Source: Campylobacterota bacterium (lineage in GTDB: Bacteria; Campylobacterota; Campylobacteria; Campylobacterales; Sulfurimonadaceae). From it: 48,468 nucleotides of DNA. This document shows, piece after piece, positions 1 through 9,127 of the stretch. The notes under the pieces are model-generated. The model ran no database searches, was not told the DNA's origin, and saw only the letters and a list, made by a program, of their open reading frames with translations. The stretch lies in the NCBI GenBank assembly GCA_013607635.1, contig VCAY01000007.1, positions 1 to 48,468 of the forward strand, given 5' to 3'. How positions within the stretch are numbered: the stretch's first letter is position 1; every line of letters begins with the position of its first letter. Made by a program: the position numbers and the translations under genes.

Positions 1-1035
1 CTTAAGGTACTAAAGCCTCAAAATGCCAAACTTTTTCGTTTTGATGGTGACCAATTTGTATATATTGTAAACGATTTTTTTAATTTCCGTGAGCTTAAAG
101 ATTTTTCAGAATCTATTATATCTTTTTTTAATCAAACAGATATAGATCTAGAGTATAGGGATATCATTGTTAGGATTTCAATGACCATCGGTGTTGCTAT
201 GGGTAATGGGCTCATAACACTGAATCATGCAGCAGCAGTGCATGAAGCGCGCCGATATAAAAAGGGCTCTTACAAAATTTTTGAAGCAAAATCGGAATAT
301 GCCAAAAGGCAAAGTGAAAATACCTATTGGGTTAACAAGATTAGAGATGCTATTGAAAATGAAAAACTTATTGGTTTTTTTCAACCGATTCGTAACAATA
401 AAACAAAGCAGATTGAGAAATATGAATGTTTAGCACGGATCGATGATGGTATTGAGCTTGCTTCTCCACAACGATTTATGGAAGCTTGTCGCATGACGGG
501 AACACTCTCACTTATTACAAGAAGGATTGCGGCAAACGCTTTTAGGGTATTTAGCCAAACAGATTATGAGTTTTCACTTAACATCACTTCAAACGATATC
601 AACCTTGGGTATCTTGAGGAGTTTTTACTTCTCAATGTCAAAAAATACAATATTGATCCCTCTCGTGTGGTTTTAGAGCTTTTAGAAGATATTGTAACAT
701 TAACCGAATCAGATATGCTTGAGCAGATTAACTCACTTAGAGATAAAGGTTTTAAGATCGCTTTAGATGATTTTGGTGTGGAAAACTCCAACTTTTCACG
801 ACTTCTTGAACTGCATCCCGATTATCTCAAGATTGATGGGATGTTTATTAAAGATATTTTAGAAAACGAAAAAAGCAATCTTATTGTTGAGACGATCGTT
901 GAATTTTGTAAAAAAAGTGGCGTTAAGGTTATTGCCGAGTATATCCACAGCGAAGCAGTGCTACATAGGATCGAGCAGATGGGAATTGAGTATGCTCAAG
1001 GATACTGCATAGGAGCTCCAAAAGATCATCTTTAG
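1..1035 (+). CDS. GGDEF(degenerate)-EAL domain protein, 5' truncated by window edge
   Basis: Frame is open from base 1; degenerate GGDEF signature (FRFDGDQFVYIV); EAL motifs ECLARI, NITSND, LELLED, ALDDFG, LKIDGMFI, AEYIHSE, AQGY. Confidence 0.88.
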   Translation, partial: LKVLKPQNAKLFRFDGDQFVYIVNDFFNFRELKDFSESIISFFNQTDIDLEYRDIIVRISMTIGVAMGNGLITLNHAAAVHEARRYKKGSYKIFEAKSEYAKRQSENTYWVNKIRDAIENEKLIGFFQPIRNNKTKQIEKYECLARIDDGIELASPQRFMEACRMTGTLSLITRRIAANAFRVFSQTDYEFSLNITSNDINLGYLEEFLLLNVKKYNIDPSRVVLELLEDIVTLTESDMLEQINSLRDKGFKIALDDFGVENSNFSRLLELHPDYLKIDGMFIKDILENEKSNLIVETIVEFCKKSGVKVIAEYIHSEAVLHRIEQMGIEYAQGYCIGAPKDHL

Positions 1036-1040
1036 TTTTC

Positions 1041-1815
1041 TTATCTGTTTTGCAATAAGGTTTTTAACTCTTTTATCTCTGAGCGAAGTTGTGCAATCTC
1101 CTCTTTTGATGCAAGTTCAATCTCTGCAGTATCCTCTTTGCTTAAGCTGTTCATAGCATCAACAACGACCGCAACGATAAGATTGATGATGATAAATGTA
1201 ACCACAAAGATAAAGGGGACAAAAAACAGCCAAGCATAAGGGTAGATTTCCATAACAGGACGCGCAATACCCATAGACCAAGACTCGAGTGTCATCACTT
1301 GGAAAAGTGTATAGAGTGATTTGCCAAGTGTACCAAACCATGCAGGAAAATCTTCTCCAAAGAGTTGCGTTGCAAGAATAGCAGATATATAAAAGAGGAT
1401 AATCATGAGCCCAGCAATTGATGCCATGCCCGGAATAACACTTCTAAGGGCAACAACAATTTTTCTCATTTGTGGCATAATAGTGATAATGCGTAATAGC
1501 CTAAAGACCCGCAGGATTCTAAAAATTTCAAAGACACTGTTGGTAGGAAACAAGGAAATAGCTACGATACTTAGATCAAAGAGGCTCCATCCATCTTTAA
1601 AAAATGAAGCTCGATGTGCATAGATTCGTAGGATAATCTCAATCAAAAATATATTAATGATAATTTTGTCAAAAATATCTAATTGATCTTTAATGTTTGT
1701 AAAAAATGGCAGGGTAGGTTTCTAACCCCATTGTGATCCCATTGATAATAATGACCCATAAAATAAAGTTCTTGAATTTATCTGACTCTACGAGAGCGTA
1801 AATTTTTGCATGCAT
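1041..1815 (-). pseudogene. NavAb-like bacterial voltage-gated sodium channel, frameshifted near the S1-S2 loop
   Basis: ORF 1041..1646 carries S4 ([10 protein letters not shown]), selectivity filter TLESWSMG and C-terminal coiled coil. ATG at 1815 with AGGAG SD encodes [38 protein letters not shown] in the other frame. Removing 1 nt joins the frames. Confidence 0.85.
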
Positions 1816-1825
1816 AATATAACTC

Positions 1826-3364
1826 CTAATAGTTGATAGCTACCTTATAGGTTGGATCATCCTCCTCATAGCTGCAATGAGGTCCCGCTTTTTTCAAAAT
1901 ATCCTTGCAATCCGCACTAAGGTGTCGTAAAAGAAGGTTTTTGCCTGCATCTTCATATTTTTTGACAAGATTGTCGATCGCTTCAACACCGGAAAAGTCA
2001 AGTACCCGTGCATTTTTAAAGTCTATCACCACCTTTGGTGGATCTTGCTCAATGGAAAAATTATCGGAAAATGTTGTTGCACTGCCAAAAAAGAGAGGAC
2101 CTTCAAGCTCGTAAACTTTGGTACCATCCTCTTCAACACTTGTTTTTGCCCAAATACGTGCATGTTTCCACGCAAAAACAAGAGCAGCGATAATCACACC
2201 GATAATGACAGCAACAGCAAGATCCTCTATAACAGTAATGATGGTGACAACAACCATCACAAAAACATCTGCTTTTGGCATGTGTTTAAGGTGTGAGAAG
2301 CTTGACCACTCAAAAGTTCCGATACTTACCATAAACATGATCCCAACAAGTACACCGACAGGGATCACATTAAGCACATCTGTCAAGGAGATAACAAGGA
2401 TCAGCAGTCCAACAGCAGCAGTAAAGGAGGAGAGTCTTCCAAGACCACCGGAAGTGTAGTTGATAATCGATTGACCAATCATGGCACACCCGGCCATACC
2501 ACCGAAAAATCCACAGGCGATATTCCCTGTACCCAAAGCGATACACTCTTGATTGCCACTGCCTCGCTCTCCACTCATCTCATCTAAAACTGCCAGTGTC
2601 AAGAGTGATTCAATAAGTCCGACAAGTGCCATAATAACAGCATAAGGAAGCACCATAATAAACGCATCAAGGCTAAAGAGGGTATCTGGAATGATAAGGT
2701 GTGGTAACTGCCCTTTAAACACACTCAGGTTTGCAAGATCACCCACTGTGAGTGTATCGATCTTGGCAAAATAAACGATGAAAGTAAGTACCACAATGGC
2801 AACAAGTCCAGATGGTACCGCTTTGGTGTATTTTGGCAACAGATACATTATAAGCATCGTTACAAATACGATGGCATACATCTCGATACCTTGGCTGTTA
2901 AAGAACTTAAACTGTGCCATAGCGATCACAATAGCAAGTCCGTTGACAAAGCCATAAAGGGCAGGTTGTGGAACAAGGCGGATAAATTTACCAAGTTTCA
3001 AAACACCTACAAGTACCTGAATGACCCCTGCAATGATAGTTGCAAGAAGTACATAATTAAGTACATGGATATAAAGCTCGTCTCCTGTGAGTCCGGCAAG
3101 TTTAAGTTTGTAGTTTGCTTCAAGCACAAGGCCGATAATAACAACAGCAACACTTCCTGTTGCTCCGCTAATCATTCCGGGCTTTCCACCGATGATAGCA
3201 GTGATAAGCCCTAAGATAAATGCAGTGTAGAGACCAACAATGGGACTTACTTCTGCTATAAAACTAAAGGCGATCGCTTCAGGTACGAGTGCAACAGCTA
3301 CAACAAGACCTGAAAGGGTGTCATTTTTGATATTGTGTGATGTATATTTTCGGATATCGAACAA
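1826..3364 (-). CDS. SulP family inorganic anion transporter with C-terminal STAS domain
   Basis: Long multi-TM ORF (track 1826..3391) with SulP core and STAS-like tail (VVIDFKNARVLDFSGVEAID). TTG start at 3364 preferred because of AAGGG SD 7 nt upstream; the track start at 3391 lies almost on a TATAAT box. Confidence 0.9.
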   Translation of the reverse strand: MFDIRKYTSHNIKNDTLSGLVVAVALVPEAIAFSFIAEVSPIVGLYTAFILGLITAIIGGKPGMISGATGSVAVVIIGLVLEANYKLKLAGLTGDELYIHVLNYVLLATIIAGVIQVLVGVLKLGKFIRLVPQPALYGFVNGLAIVIAMAQFKFFNSQGIEMYAIVFVTMLIMYLLPKYTKAVPSGLVAIVVLTFIVYFAKIDTLTVGDLANLSVFKGQLPHLIIPDTLFSLDAFIMVLPYAVIMALVGLIESLLTLAVLDEMSGERGSGNQECIALGTGNIACGFFGGMAGCAMIGQSIINYTSGGLGRLSSFTAAVGLLILVISLTDVLNVIPVGVLVGIMFMVSIGTFEWSSFSHLKHMPKADVFVMVVVTIITVIEDLAVAVIIGVIIAALVFAWKHARIWAKTSVEEDGTKVYELEGPLFFGSATTFSDNFSIEQDPPKVVIDFKNARVLDFSGVEAIDNLVKKYEDAGKNLLLRHLSADCKDILKKAGPHCSYEEDDPTYKVAINY

Positions 3365-3448
3365 AAATTTTCCCTTAGAAAATAGTTGCAAAATTATATC
3401 TTATTTTTCACAGATAACAAAACAGATCTTCGTAGCAAATTGTGTATG

Positions 3449-6073
3449 CTATTGTAATGAATCTAATTGCTCTTCTACTTTTGTTTTTTTCTCCTGTGCT
3501 TCTGCTAAAGCTTGTCTGTTTTTCTCTAAAACATCGGATGGAGCGTTGGCTACAAAACGCTCATTGTTTAACATAGCGCTGAGTTTTGCGATCTCTTTGT
3601 CGAGTTTTTCACCCTGTTTTGTTAGCCTGTTGATGATTGGTGTAAGATCAATAGAGTCCGTAGGGATGAAGGTTTCACACATATCGGCGATGTCACTTAC
3701 CGCATTGTCAATTTTTGTATTACAAAAAGTAATATTTTGAACTTTTGCAAGCTTCTCTATGAATGGCTGCATCATCTTTTGGATCTCTTGGTCTAATCGA
3801 TCCACTTTTACATACGCCTGCTCTATTTTTTGGTTTGCCATATCAACTAAAACTTTGGCACGGCGGATAGAGACGATCGCATCCATAATGAGGTTAAAAG
3901 TTTTCTCCTCTTTTCTCTGTTTTGTTTTAAACGGATACTTTTTGATCATAATTGAATCGTCTTGCTCTAAAGTGGTACCACTGAGTTGATGGTAAAGATG
4001 TTCTGTGATAAACGGCATAAACGGATGCAATAGTTTCATCGCCTCTTTAAAGATAGCCCCAAGCTCAACGATCGAGGATTTGTCTGCTTTGCTAAGCTCA
4101 ATTCCCCAGTCACAAAACTCGTTCCAGATAAAGCGGTAAAGTACTGTTGCCGCATCATTAAACTTGTACTCATCCATCGCCGCGCGCACCTCTTTGGTTG
4201 CCACATTTAAACGGGAGACCATGTAGCGTCCTAGTGGTGTCTCAAGACAAAAACCGCTAAGATCCGGAAAAGTATCGACATTCATCCGTAAGAATTTCGC
4301 TGCATTGTAAAGCTTGTTGGTAAAGTTACGATTAAGCTCAAGTTTTTTCTTACTCATTCTAATATCGCGCCCCTGAGCCGCTGAAATTGCCAGAGTAAAA
4401 CGCAAGATATCGGCACTAAACTCATTAACCATATCGAGTGGATCGATCACATTGCCTTTAGATTTGGACATCTTTTGCCCATGCTCATCACGTACAAGAG
4501 CATGCAAGTAGATGTGGTTAAACGGCAATTCACCCATAAACTGCTCACCCATCATCATCATCCTTGCAACCCAGAAGAACAGGATATCAAAGCCGGTAAT
4601 AAGCAGGGTGTTTGGATAAAACTCTTTTAAGTCATTTGACTTAAACAGTTTGTCCATCTCCGCATCACCGTCACCCCATCCAAGTGTTGAGAATGGCCAA
4701 AGAGCAGAGGAGAACCAAGTATCAAGCACATCAGGATCTTGCGTAAGGTTTTTGCTTGCACATTTTGGACAAGATTCTGGCTGATCCTCTTGTGTTGCAA
4801 ACTCATGTTCACAATCATCGCAGTAAAACACAGGGATCTGATGCCCCCACCAAAGTTGGCGTGAGATACACCAGTCGCGAAGATCACCCATCCAAGAGTT
4901 GTAAGAGTTGATCCAGTGCGATGGGAAGAATTTTGCTTCACCCTCATTGGTTTTTTTGATCGAACTCTTGGCTACCTCGCTGCGAACAAACCACTGTTTG
5001 GAGATGTACGGCTCTACAACATTTTTACAGCGGTAACAATGCCCCACTTGGTGTTTATGATCTTCGATTTTGATCATAAAACCTTCCTCTTCAAGACGTT
5101 TGACGATCACTTCTCGTGCGGTAAGACGCTCTAAGCCTTGAAACTCTCCTGCGTAGTCGTTGAGGATCCCTTTTTCATCAAAGACGGTGATAAACTCAAG
5201 ATCGTGCCGTTTTCCCACTTCGTAGTCGTTTTGATCATGTGCGGGTGTTACTTTAACCACACCTGTTCCAAACTCCATATCGACATGCTCATCGGCGATG
5301 ATGGTAACTTCACGATCAAGAAGCGGAAGTTTTACTTTTTTACCGATGATATTTTTGTATCGTGCATCGTCGGGGTGTACCATCACGGCAGTATCGCCAA
5401 AGTAGGTCTCAGGTCTTGTGGTTGCAACTTCAACAAAACCGCTGCCGTCGGCAAACGGGTATTTTATGTGGTAAAACTTGCCGTCGTGATCTTCATACTC
5501 CACCTCAATATCTGAGAGTGCACCATCGTGGGTACACCAGTTTACCATATAGTTGCCGCGAACGATAAGCCCTTTGTTATAAAGGTGTACAAATGCTTCT
5601 TTTACCGACTTTTGCAACCCTGCATCCATCGTAAAACGCTCACGCTTCCAAGCGGGACTTACCCCCATCTTTCTAAGCTGCGTAGTCATAATGCCGGCAG
5701 ACTCCTCTTTCCACTTCCAAGCACGCTCTAAAAACGCTTCGCGTCCGATCTCCTCTTTAGTCTTTCCTTCAGCGAGAATCTGTTTTTCTACAACATTTTG
5801 TGTCGCTATTCCGGCATGATCGGTTCCCGGTTGCCAGAGGGTTTTGTACCCGTCCATCCTTTTGTAGCGGGTGATGATATCTTGGAGTGTAAAAGTGAGT
5901 GCATGACCGATGTGGAGTCTTCCGGTAACATTTGGAGGTGGCATCATAATTGCGAAAGTTTTGCCATCCTCTTGAATATCTTTGTTACCATCGACCTCAA
6001 AATAGTCTCTTTCTTCCCATATCTGGTAATATTTACTTTCTATATCTTGAGGGTTGTACTTGTTTTCTGACAT
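3449..6073 (-). CDS. valS: Valine--tRNA ligase
   Basis: Class I aaRS motifs (PPPNVTGRLHIGHAL, KMSKSKGNVIDP), C-terminal coiled coil; start MSENKYNPQ preferred over the longer ORF start at 6115. Confidence 0.96.
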   Translation of the reverse strand: MSENKYNPQDIESKYYQIWEERDYFEVDGNKDIQEDGKTFAIMMPPPNVTGRLHIGHALTFTLQDIITRYKRMDGYKTLWQPGTDHAGIATQNVVEKQILAEGKTKEEIGREAFLERAWKWKEESAGIMTTQLRKMGVSPAWKRERFTMDAGLQKSVKEAFVHLYNKGLIVRGNYMVNWCTHDGALSDIEVEYEDHDGKFYHIKYPFADGSGFVEVATTRPETYFGDTAVMVHPDDARYKNIIGKKVKLPLLDREVTIIADEHVDMEFGTGVVKVTPAHDQNDYEVGKRHDLEFITVFDEKGILNDYAGEFQGLERLTAREVIVKRLEEEGFMIKIEDHKHQVGHCYRCKNVVEPYISKQWFVRSEVAKSSIKKTNEGEAKFFPSHWINSYNSWMGDLRDWCISRQLWWGHQIPVFYCDDCEHEFATQEDQPESCPKCASKNLTQDPDVLDTWFSSALWPFSTLGWGDGDAEMDKLFKSNDLKEFYPNTLLITGFDILFFWVARMMMMGEQFMGELPFNHIYLHALVRDEHGQKMSKSKGNVIDPLDMVNEFSADILRFTLAISAAQGRDIRMSKKKLELNRNFTNKLYNAAKFLRMNVDTFPDLSGFCLETPLGRYMVSRLNVATKEVRAAMDEYKFNDAATVLYRFIWNEFCDWGIELSKADKSSIVELGAIFKEAMKLLHPFMPFITEHLYHQLSGTTLEQDDSIMIKKYPFKTKQRKEEKTFNLIMDAIVSIRRAKVLVDMANQKIEQAYVKVDRLDQEIQKMMQPFIEKLAKVQNITFCNTKIDNAVSDIADMCETFIPTDSIDLTPIINRLTKQGEKLDKEIAKLSAMLNNERFVANAPSDVLEKNRQALAEAQEKKTKVEEQLDSLQ

Positions 6074-6133
6074 GCTACACAGCCTTACGTGAAAATTTTT
6101 CGCGATTATATCCAAAAAAGGGTGAGGCTATGC

Positions 6134-6886
6134 TTATATGCCGGTGACTCTCTTTTTGATTTGGATCTTGTCGCTATACATATCTTGATCTGCTTGTTCA
6201 AGGACCTCTTCTAAGATGGTATCTTTGGAAAAACTACTGAGACCAAAAGAGAAACTGATATGAAAGCTGCCGTTTTGTACTTTAAATTTCTTCTTCAGTA
6301 TATTTTCGCGAAGCTTGGAGAGTTCCTCTTTTGCAATATCAGTGGTGATGCTGTGGTGAAAAAGTATAAGAAACTCATTGCCACCATAGCGTACTACAGG
6401 GTATCTTATGGTTCGTAACATATTAGTGACATATTGCAGTACTTTGTCGCCGACAATGTGTCCGTAGGTGTCATTAATCTGTTTAAAATAGTTCAGATCG
6501 ATAAGTCCAAGAACACCATCTTTTATAAGATGGTTATGGTTTGTAGCATCTTGGTTGAGATAGTGGTCTTGTAACCATTTTCGATTGTATGCTTGTGTAA
6601 GTGCATCTTTATAAACAGCTGCTTTAAGTTTTTCAACCTCAGCACGTAGTTGTTCAGTCTCTTGAAGAACTTCGTGTAAGGTTGTTTCATCTTTTGCTTT
6701 GATCGCCTTTGTTGTTGATCGATCAAGCTGTTTGACATTTTCGGTTGTTTGAGATTCAAGTTGTGATAATTGAGTGCACGTTTCCTCCAAAAGATTTTTT
6801 GCTATTTCGTATTCATCTTCTAAAGAAACATCGTATTTTTTAGCAGTTTCTTGGAAGTAGTTAGTAAAAATTGTTGGGGTGATCAC
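6134..6886 (-). CDS. GGDEF-family (diguanylate cyclase-like) protein with variant GGNEF motif
   Basis: GGDEF domain (DALTQAYNRKWLQ, LIDLNYFKQINDTYGHIVGDKVL, RYGGNEFLILF). Open frame continues upstream to about 6970 without ATG/GTG/TTG. Confidence 0.85.
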   Translation of the reverse strand: MITPTIFTNYFQETAKKYDVSLEDEYEIAKNLLEETCTQLSQLESQTTENVKQLDRSTTKAIKAKDETTLHEVLQETEQLRAEVEKLKAAVYKDALTQAYNRKWLQDHYLNQDATNHNHLIKDGVLGLIDLNYFKQINDTYGHIVGDKVLQYVTNMLRTIRYPVVRYGGNEFLILFHHSITTDIAKEELSKLRENILKKKFKVQNGSFHISFSFGLSSFSKDTILEEVLEQADQDMYSDKIQIKKRVTGI

Positions 6887-7045
6887 GGGAAGGTCGCATA
6901 TAGAGTTTTTAACATCATGGGTAATAATCTTTAAGAGTTCCTCATCTGTTTTTAATTGGTTACTCCTTATGTGTATATGTGACGGATTGTATCACAGTAT
7001 ATTTTAAAATTAGCCCAATTTAATAGATGCGGTGTATAATTCGCC

Positions 7046-9127
7046 ATGCCATTAACAAGACTCAATGAAGAGCAGTACAAAGCTGCAACATCCAAACACA
7101 CCAAAAATCTCATCATCGCTTCAGCAGGGACAGGGAAGACCTCGACTATTGTAGGGCGTATAGCATATCTGCTGCAAAACGGTGTGCAGCCACAAGAGAT
7201 ACTGCTACTGACATTTACCAATAAAGCAGCAGCAGAGATGGTAAGTCGTGTGGCAGAATTTTTCGGTAAAAGTGTTGCTGGCAAGATCGATGCAGGAACA
7301 TTTCATGCGGTGAGTTACCGATGGTTGAAAAAAAAAGATAAACGGGTTGTGCTCAAACAGCAAAGAGAGTTAAAAACTCTTTTTCGCTCTGTATTTGAAA
7401 AACGCTCCTTTGGGCATATCGATGCAGATGTGCAAGCATGGGGTGGCAACTACCTTTACGACATCTACTCCTACTACCAAAACACCGAGCTGCAAAAAGA
7501 TTTTTACAATTGGCTTTTAAAAAATCATCCAGAACACGAAGAGTTTGCGATGATCTATGCCGATGTGGTGGATGAGTTTGAGAAGCTCAAAAATGAGTTT
7601 GGTTTTTTAAATTTTAACGACCTGCTGTTAAAGTTTCGTGATCTTTGTAAAAATGAACATCTCGGTTATAAAGAGGTGCTTGTGGATGAGTACCAAGATA
7701 CCAATGCCCTGCAAGGCACACTCATCGATGCGATGGATCCACCCTCACTTTTTTGTGTGGGGGATTATGATCAGAGTATCTACGCTTTTAACGGCGCAGA
7801 TATTACGATTATCGGATCATTTACCCAAAAATATCGTGATGCCGTGGTGCACACCTTAACAAAAAACTACCGCTCAAGCAAACCGATCCTCTCACTGGCG
7901 AACAAGGTGATCGAGATCAATGAACGGATCTACCCCAAAAATCTTGAGGTAACCCGCAGCGATGTTGACATAGCGCCAAAACTACTAGCTTATGATGAAC
8001 TCTTTGATCAGTACCATGGTGTTGCAGATATGATCTCGCGTTCATCTACACCCCATCAAGATATCGCCGTAATCTTTCGTAACAACTCCTCAGCCGATGG
8101 GATCGAAGTGGCTTTACGGGAGATCAACATTACATGTAAGCGTAAAGGGGGAACGAGTTTTTTTGACTCTAAAGAGGTGAAGGGTGTTCTTGATCTTTAT
8201 ACCCTTTTAGTTAATGAATCAGATATGATGGCGTTTATCCACCTGTTTGAGTATGCCAAAGGGATCGGCAGTGCGATGGCAAAAGAGCTTTACATGGCAC
8301 TTAAAAACTTAGGACAGGGGAGTATGTTCTATGGGCTTTATGCACCTGATGAATCGCTGAAAAACCCTTTTGAAAAACGTAAACTTAACCATCAGCTTGG
8401 GCTTTTTGATGATTTTTTGGAACTGGGTGCGGTTGGGAAGTTTGCCAAGCTGGGTTTTGAAGCGAAATTTATGAAAAACCCGATCCTCAAACACCCAAAG
8501 CTTACTAAAGAGGGTGCAGTTTTTTTGCACCATTTTTATGTGTTGTTTCGCGATCTTAAGGGGATCAAGCAGCCAAGAGCGATTGTGCGAAAGATCGCTT
8601 CAAGTGAGTTGTTTTGTTATATTGCCGATCATTTGGCAACAAAAAGGGCGATGCAAAAAGATGGCAAAGTGGATGAGAAACAACAACAAGAGGCACTTGT
8701 ACGCATCGAGCGAAAGATGCAACTCCTCCAAGAGCTATCACAACCCTACAGTGAGCATGAAAGGTTTTTAAATGCGATGATTCTCGGCTCATCCGATCTT
8801 TCGCAGGGTGAAGGGGTGAATCTTCTGAGTGTACATGCATCAAAGGGGCTGGAGTACAAAGAGGTGTATGCGGTGGATCTTATGGATGGGCGTTTCCCAA
8901 ACAGGAAGCTGATGCTGCGTAGCGGTTCACTCGATGAGGAGCGACGACTTTTTTATGTGGCGGTAACAAGGGCAAAAGATATTTTGTACCTTAGTTTTGC
9001 TAGATACGACAAGATCAAAAAACAAAATTTTGTCGCTTCACAATTTGTATACGAAGCAGGGCTGATTCCAAAAGATGAAAGCTACTCGCAGATGGTACTG
9101 CAAGAGTTGAACAAAGTGGAGGATTAA
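7046..9127 (+). CDS. UvrD/Rep family ATP-dependent DNA helicase
   Basis: Walker A SAGTGKTSTIV, VDEYQDTN, GDYDQSIYAFNGA, VHASKGLEYKEVY, RRLFYVAVTRAK. Confidence 0.95.
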   Translation: MPLTRLNEEQYKAATSKHTKNLIIASAGTGKTSTIVGRIAYLLQNGVQPQEILLLTFTNKAAAEMVSRVAEFFGKSVAGKIDAGTFHAVSYRWLKKKDKRVVLKQQRELKTLFRSVFEKRSFGHIDADVQAWGGNYLYDIYSYYQNTELQKDFYNWLLKNHPEHEEFAMIYADVVDEFEKLKNEFGFLNFNDLLLKFRDLCKNEHLGYKEVLVDEYQDTNALQGTLIDAMDPPSLFCVGDYDQSIYAFNGADITIIGSFTQKYRDAVVHTLTKNYRSSKPILSLANKVIEINERIYPKNLEVTRSDVDIAPKLLAYDELFDQYHGVADMISRSSTPHQDIAVIFRNNSSADGIEVALREINITCKRKGGTSFFDSKEVKGVLDLYTLLVNESDMMAFIHLFEYAKGIGSAMAKELYMALKNLGQGSMFYGLYAPDESLKNPFEKRKLNHQLGLFDDFLELGAVGKFAKLGFEAKFMKNPILKHPKLTKEGAVFLHHFYVLFRDLKGIKQPRAIVRKIASSELFCYIADHLATKRAMQKDGKVDEKQQQEALVRIERKMQLLQELSQPYSEHERFLNAMILGSSDLSQGEGVNLLSVHASKGLEYKEVYAVDLMDGRFPNRKLMLRSGSLDEERRLFYVAVTRAKDILYLSFARYDKIKKQNFVASQFVYEAGLIPKDESYSQMVLQELNKVED

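Noticed and set aside
1405-1623. Many 60-140 aa ORFs antisense to or overlapping long genes (e.g. 1405..1623, 5138..5515, 11936..12340, 39227..39754)
   Set aside because: They lie opposite well-supported conserved genes, lack plausible SD/promoters and show low-complexity or atypical composition; treated as spurious.
1692-1706. Programmed +1 frameshifting (prfB-like, stop codon TAA in the A site) in the Nav gene
   Set aside because: The P-site codon CAU would re-pair poorly at AUU and no SD-like stimulator is evident; a homopolymer indel explains the data more simply.
3268-3280. GCGATCGC (HIP1-like) motifs at a few places and frequent CGATCG
   Set aside because: Only a few octamers seen by eye and codon usage (GAT CG., ATC G..) may explain them; no clear enrichment can be claimed without counting.
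6074-6115. 14-residue N-terminal extension of ValS in the ORF track (MDIIAKNFHVRLCS)
   Set aside because: The MSENKY start has a TAAGG-type SD and matches typical ValS N-termini; the extension is likely the 5' UTR.
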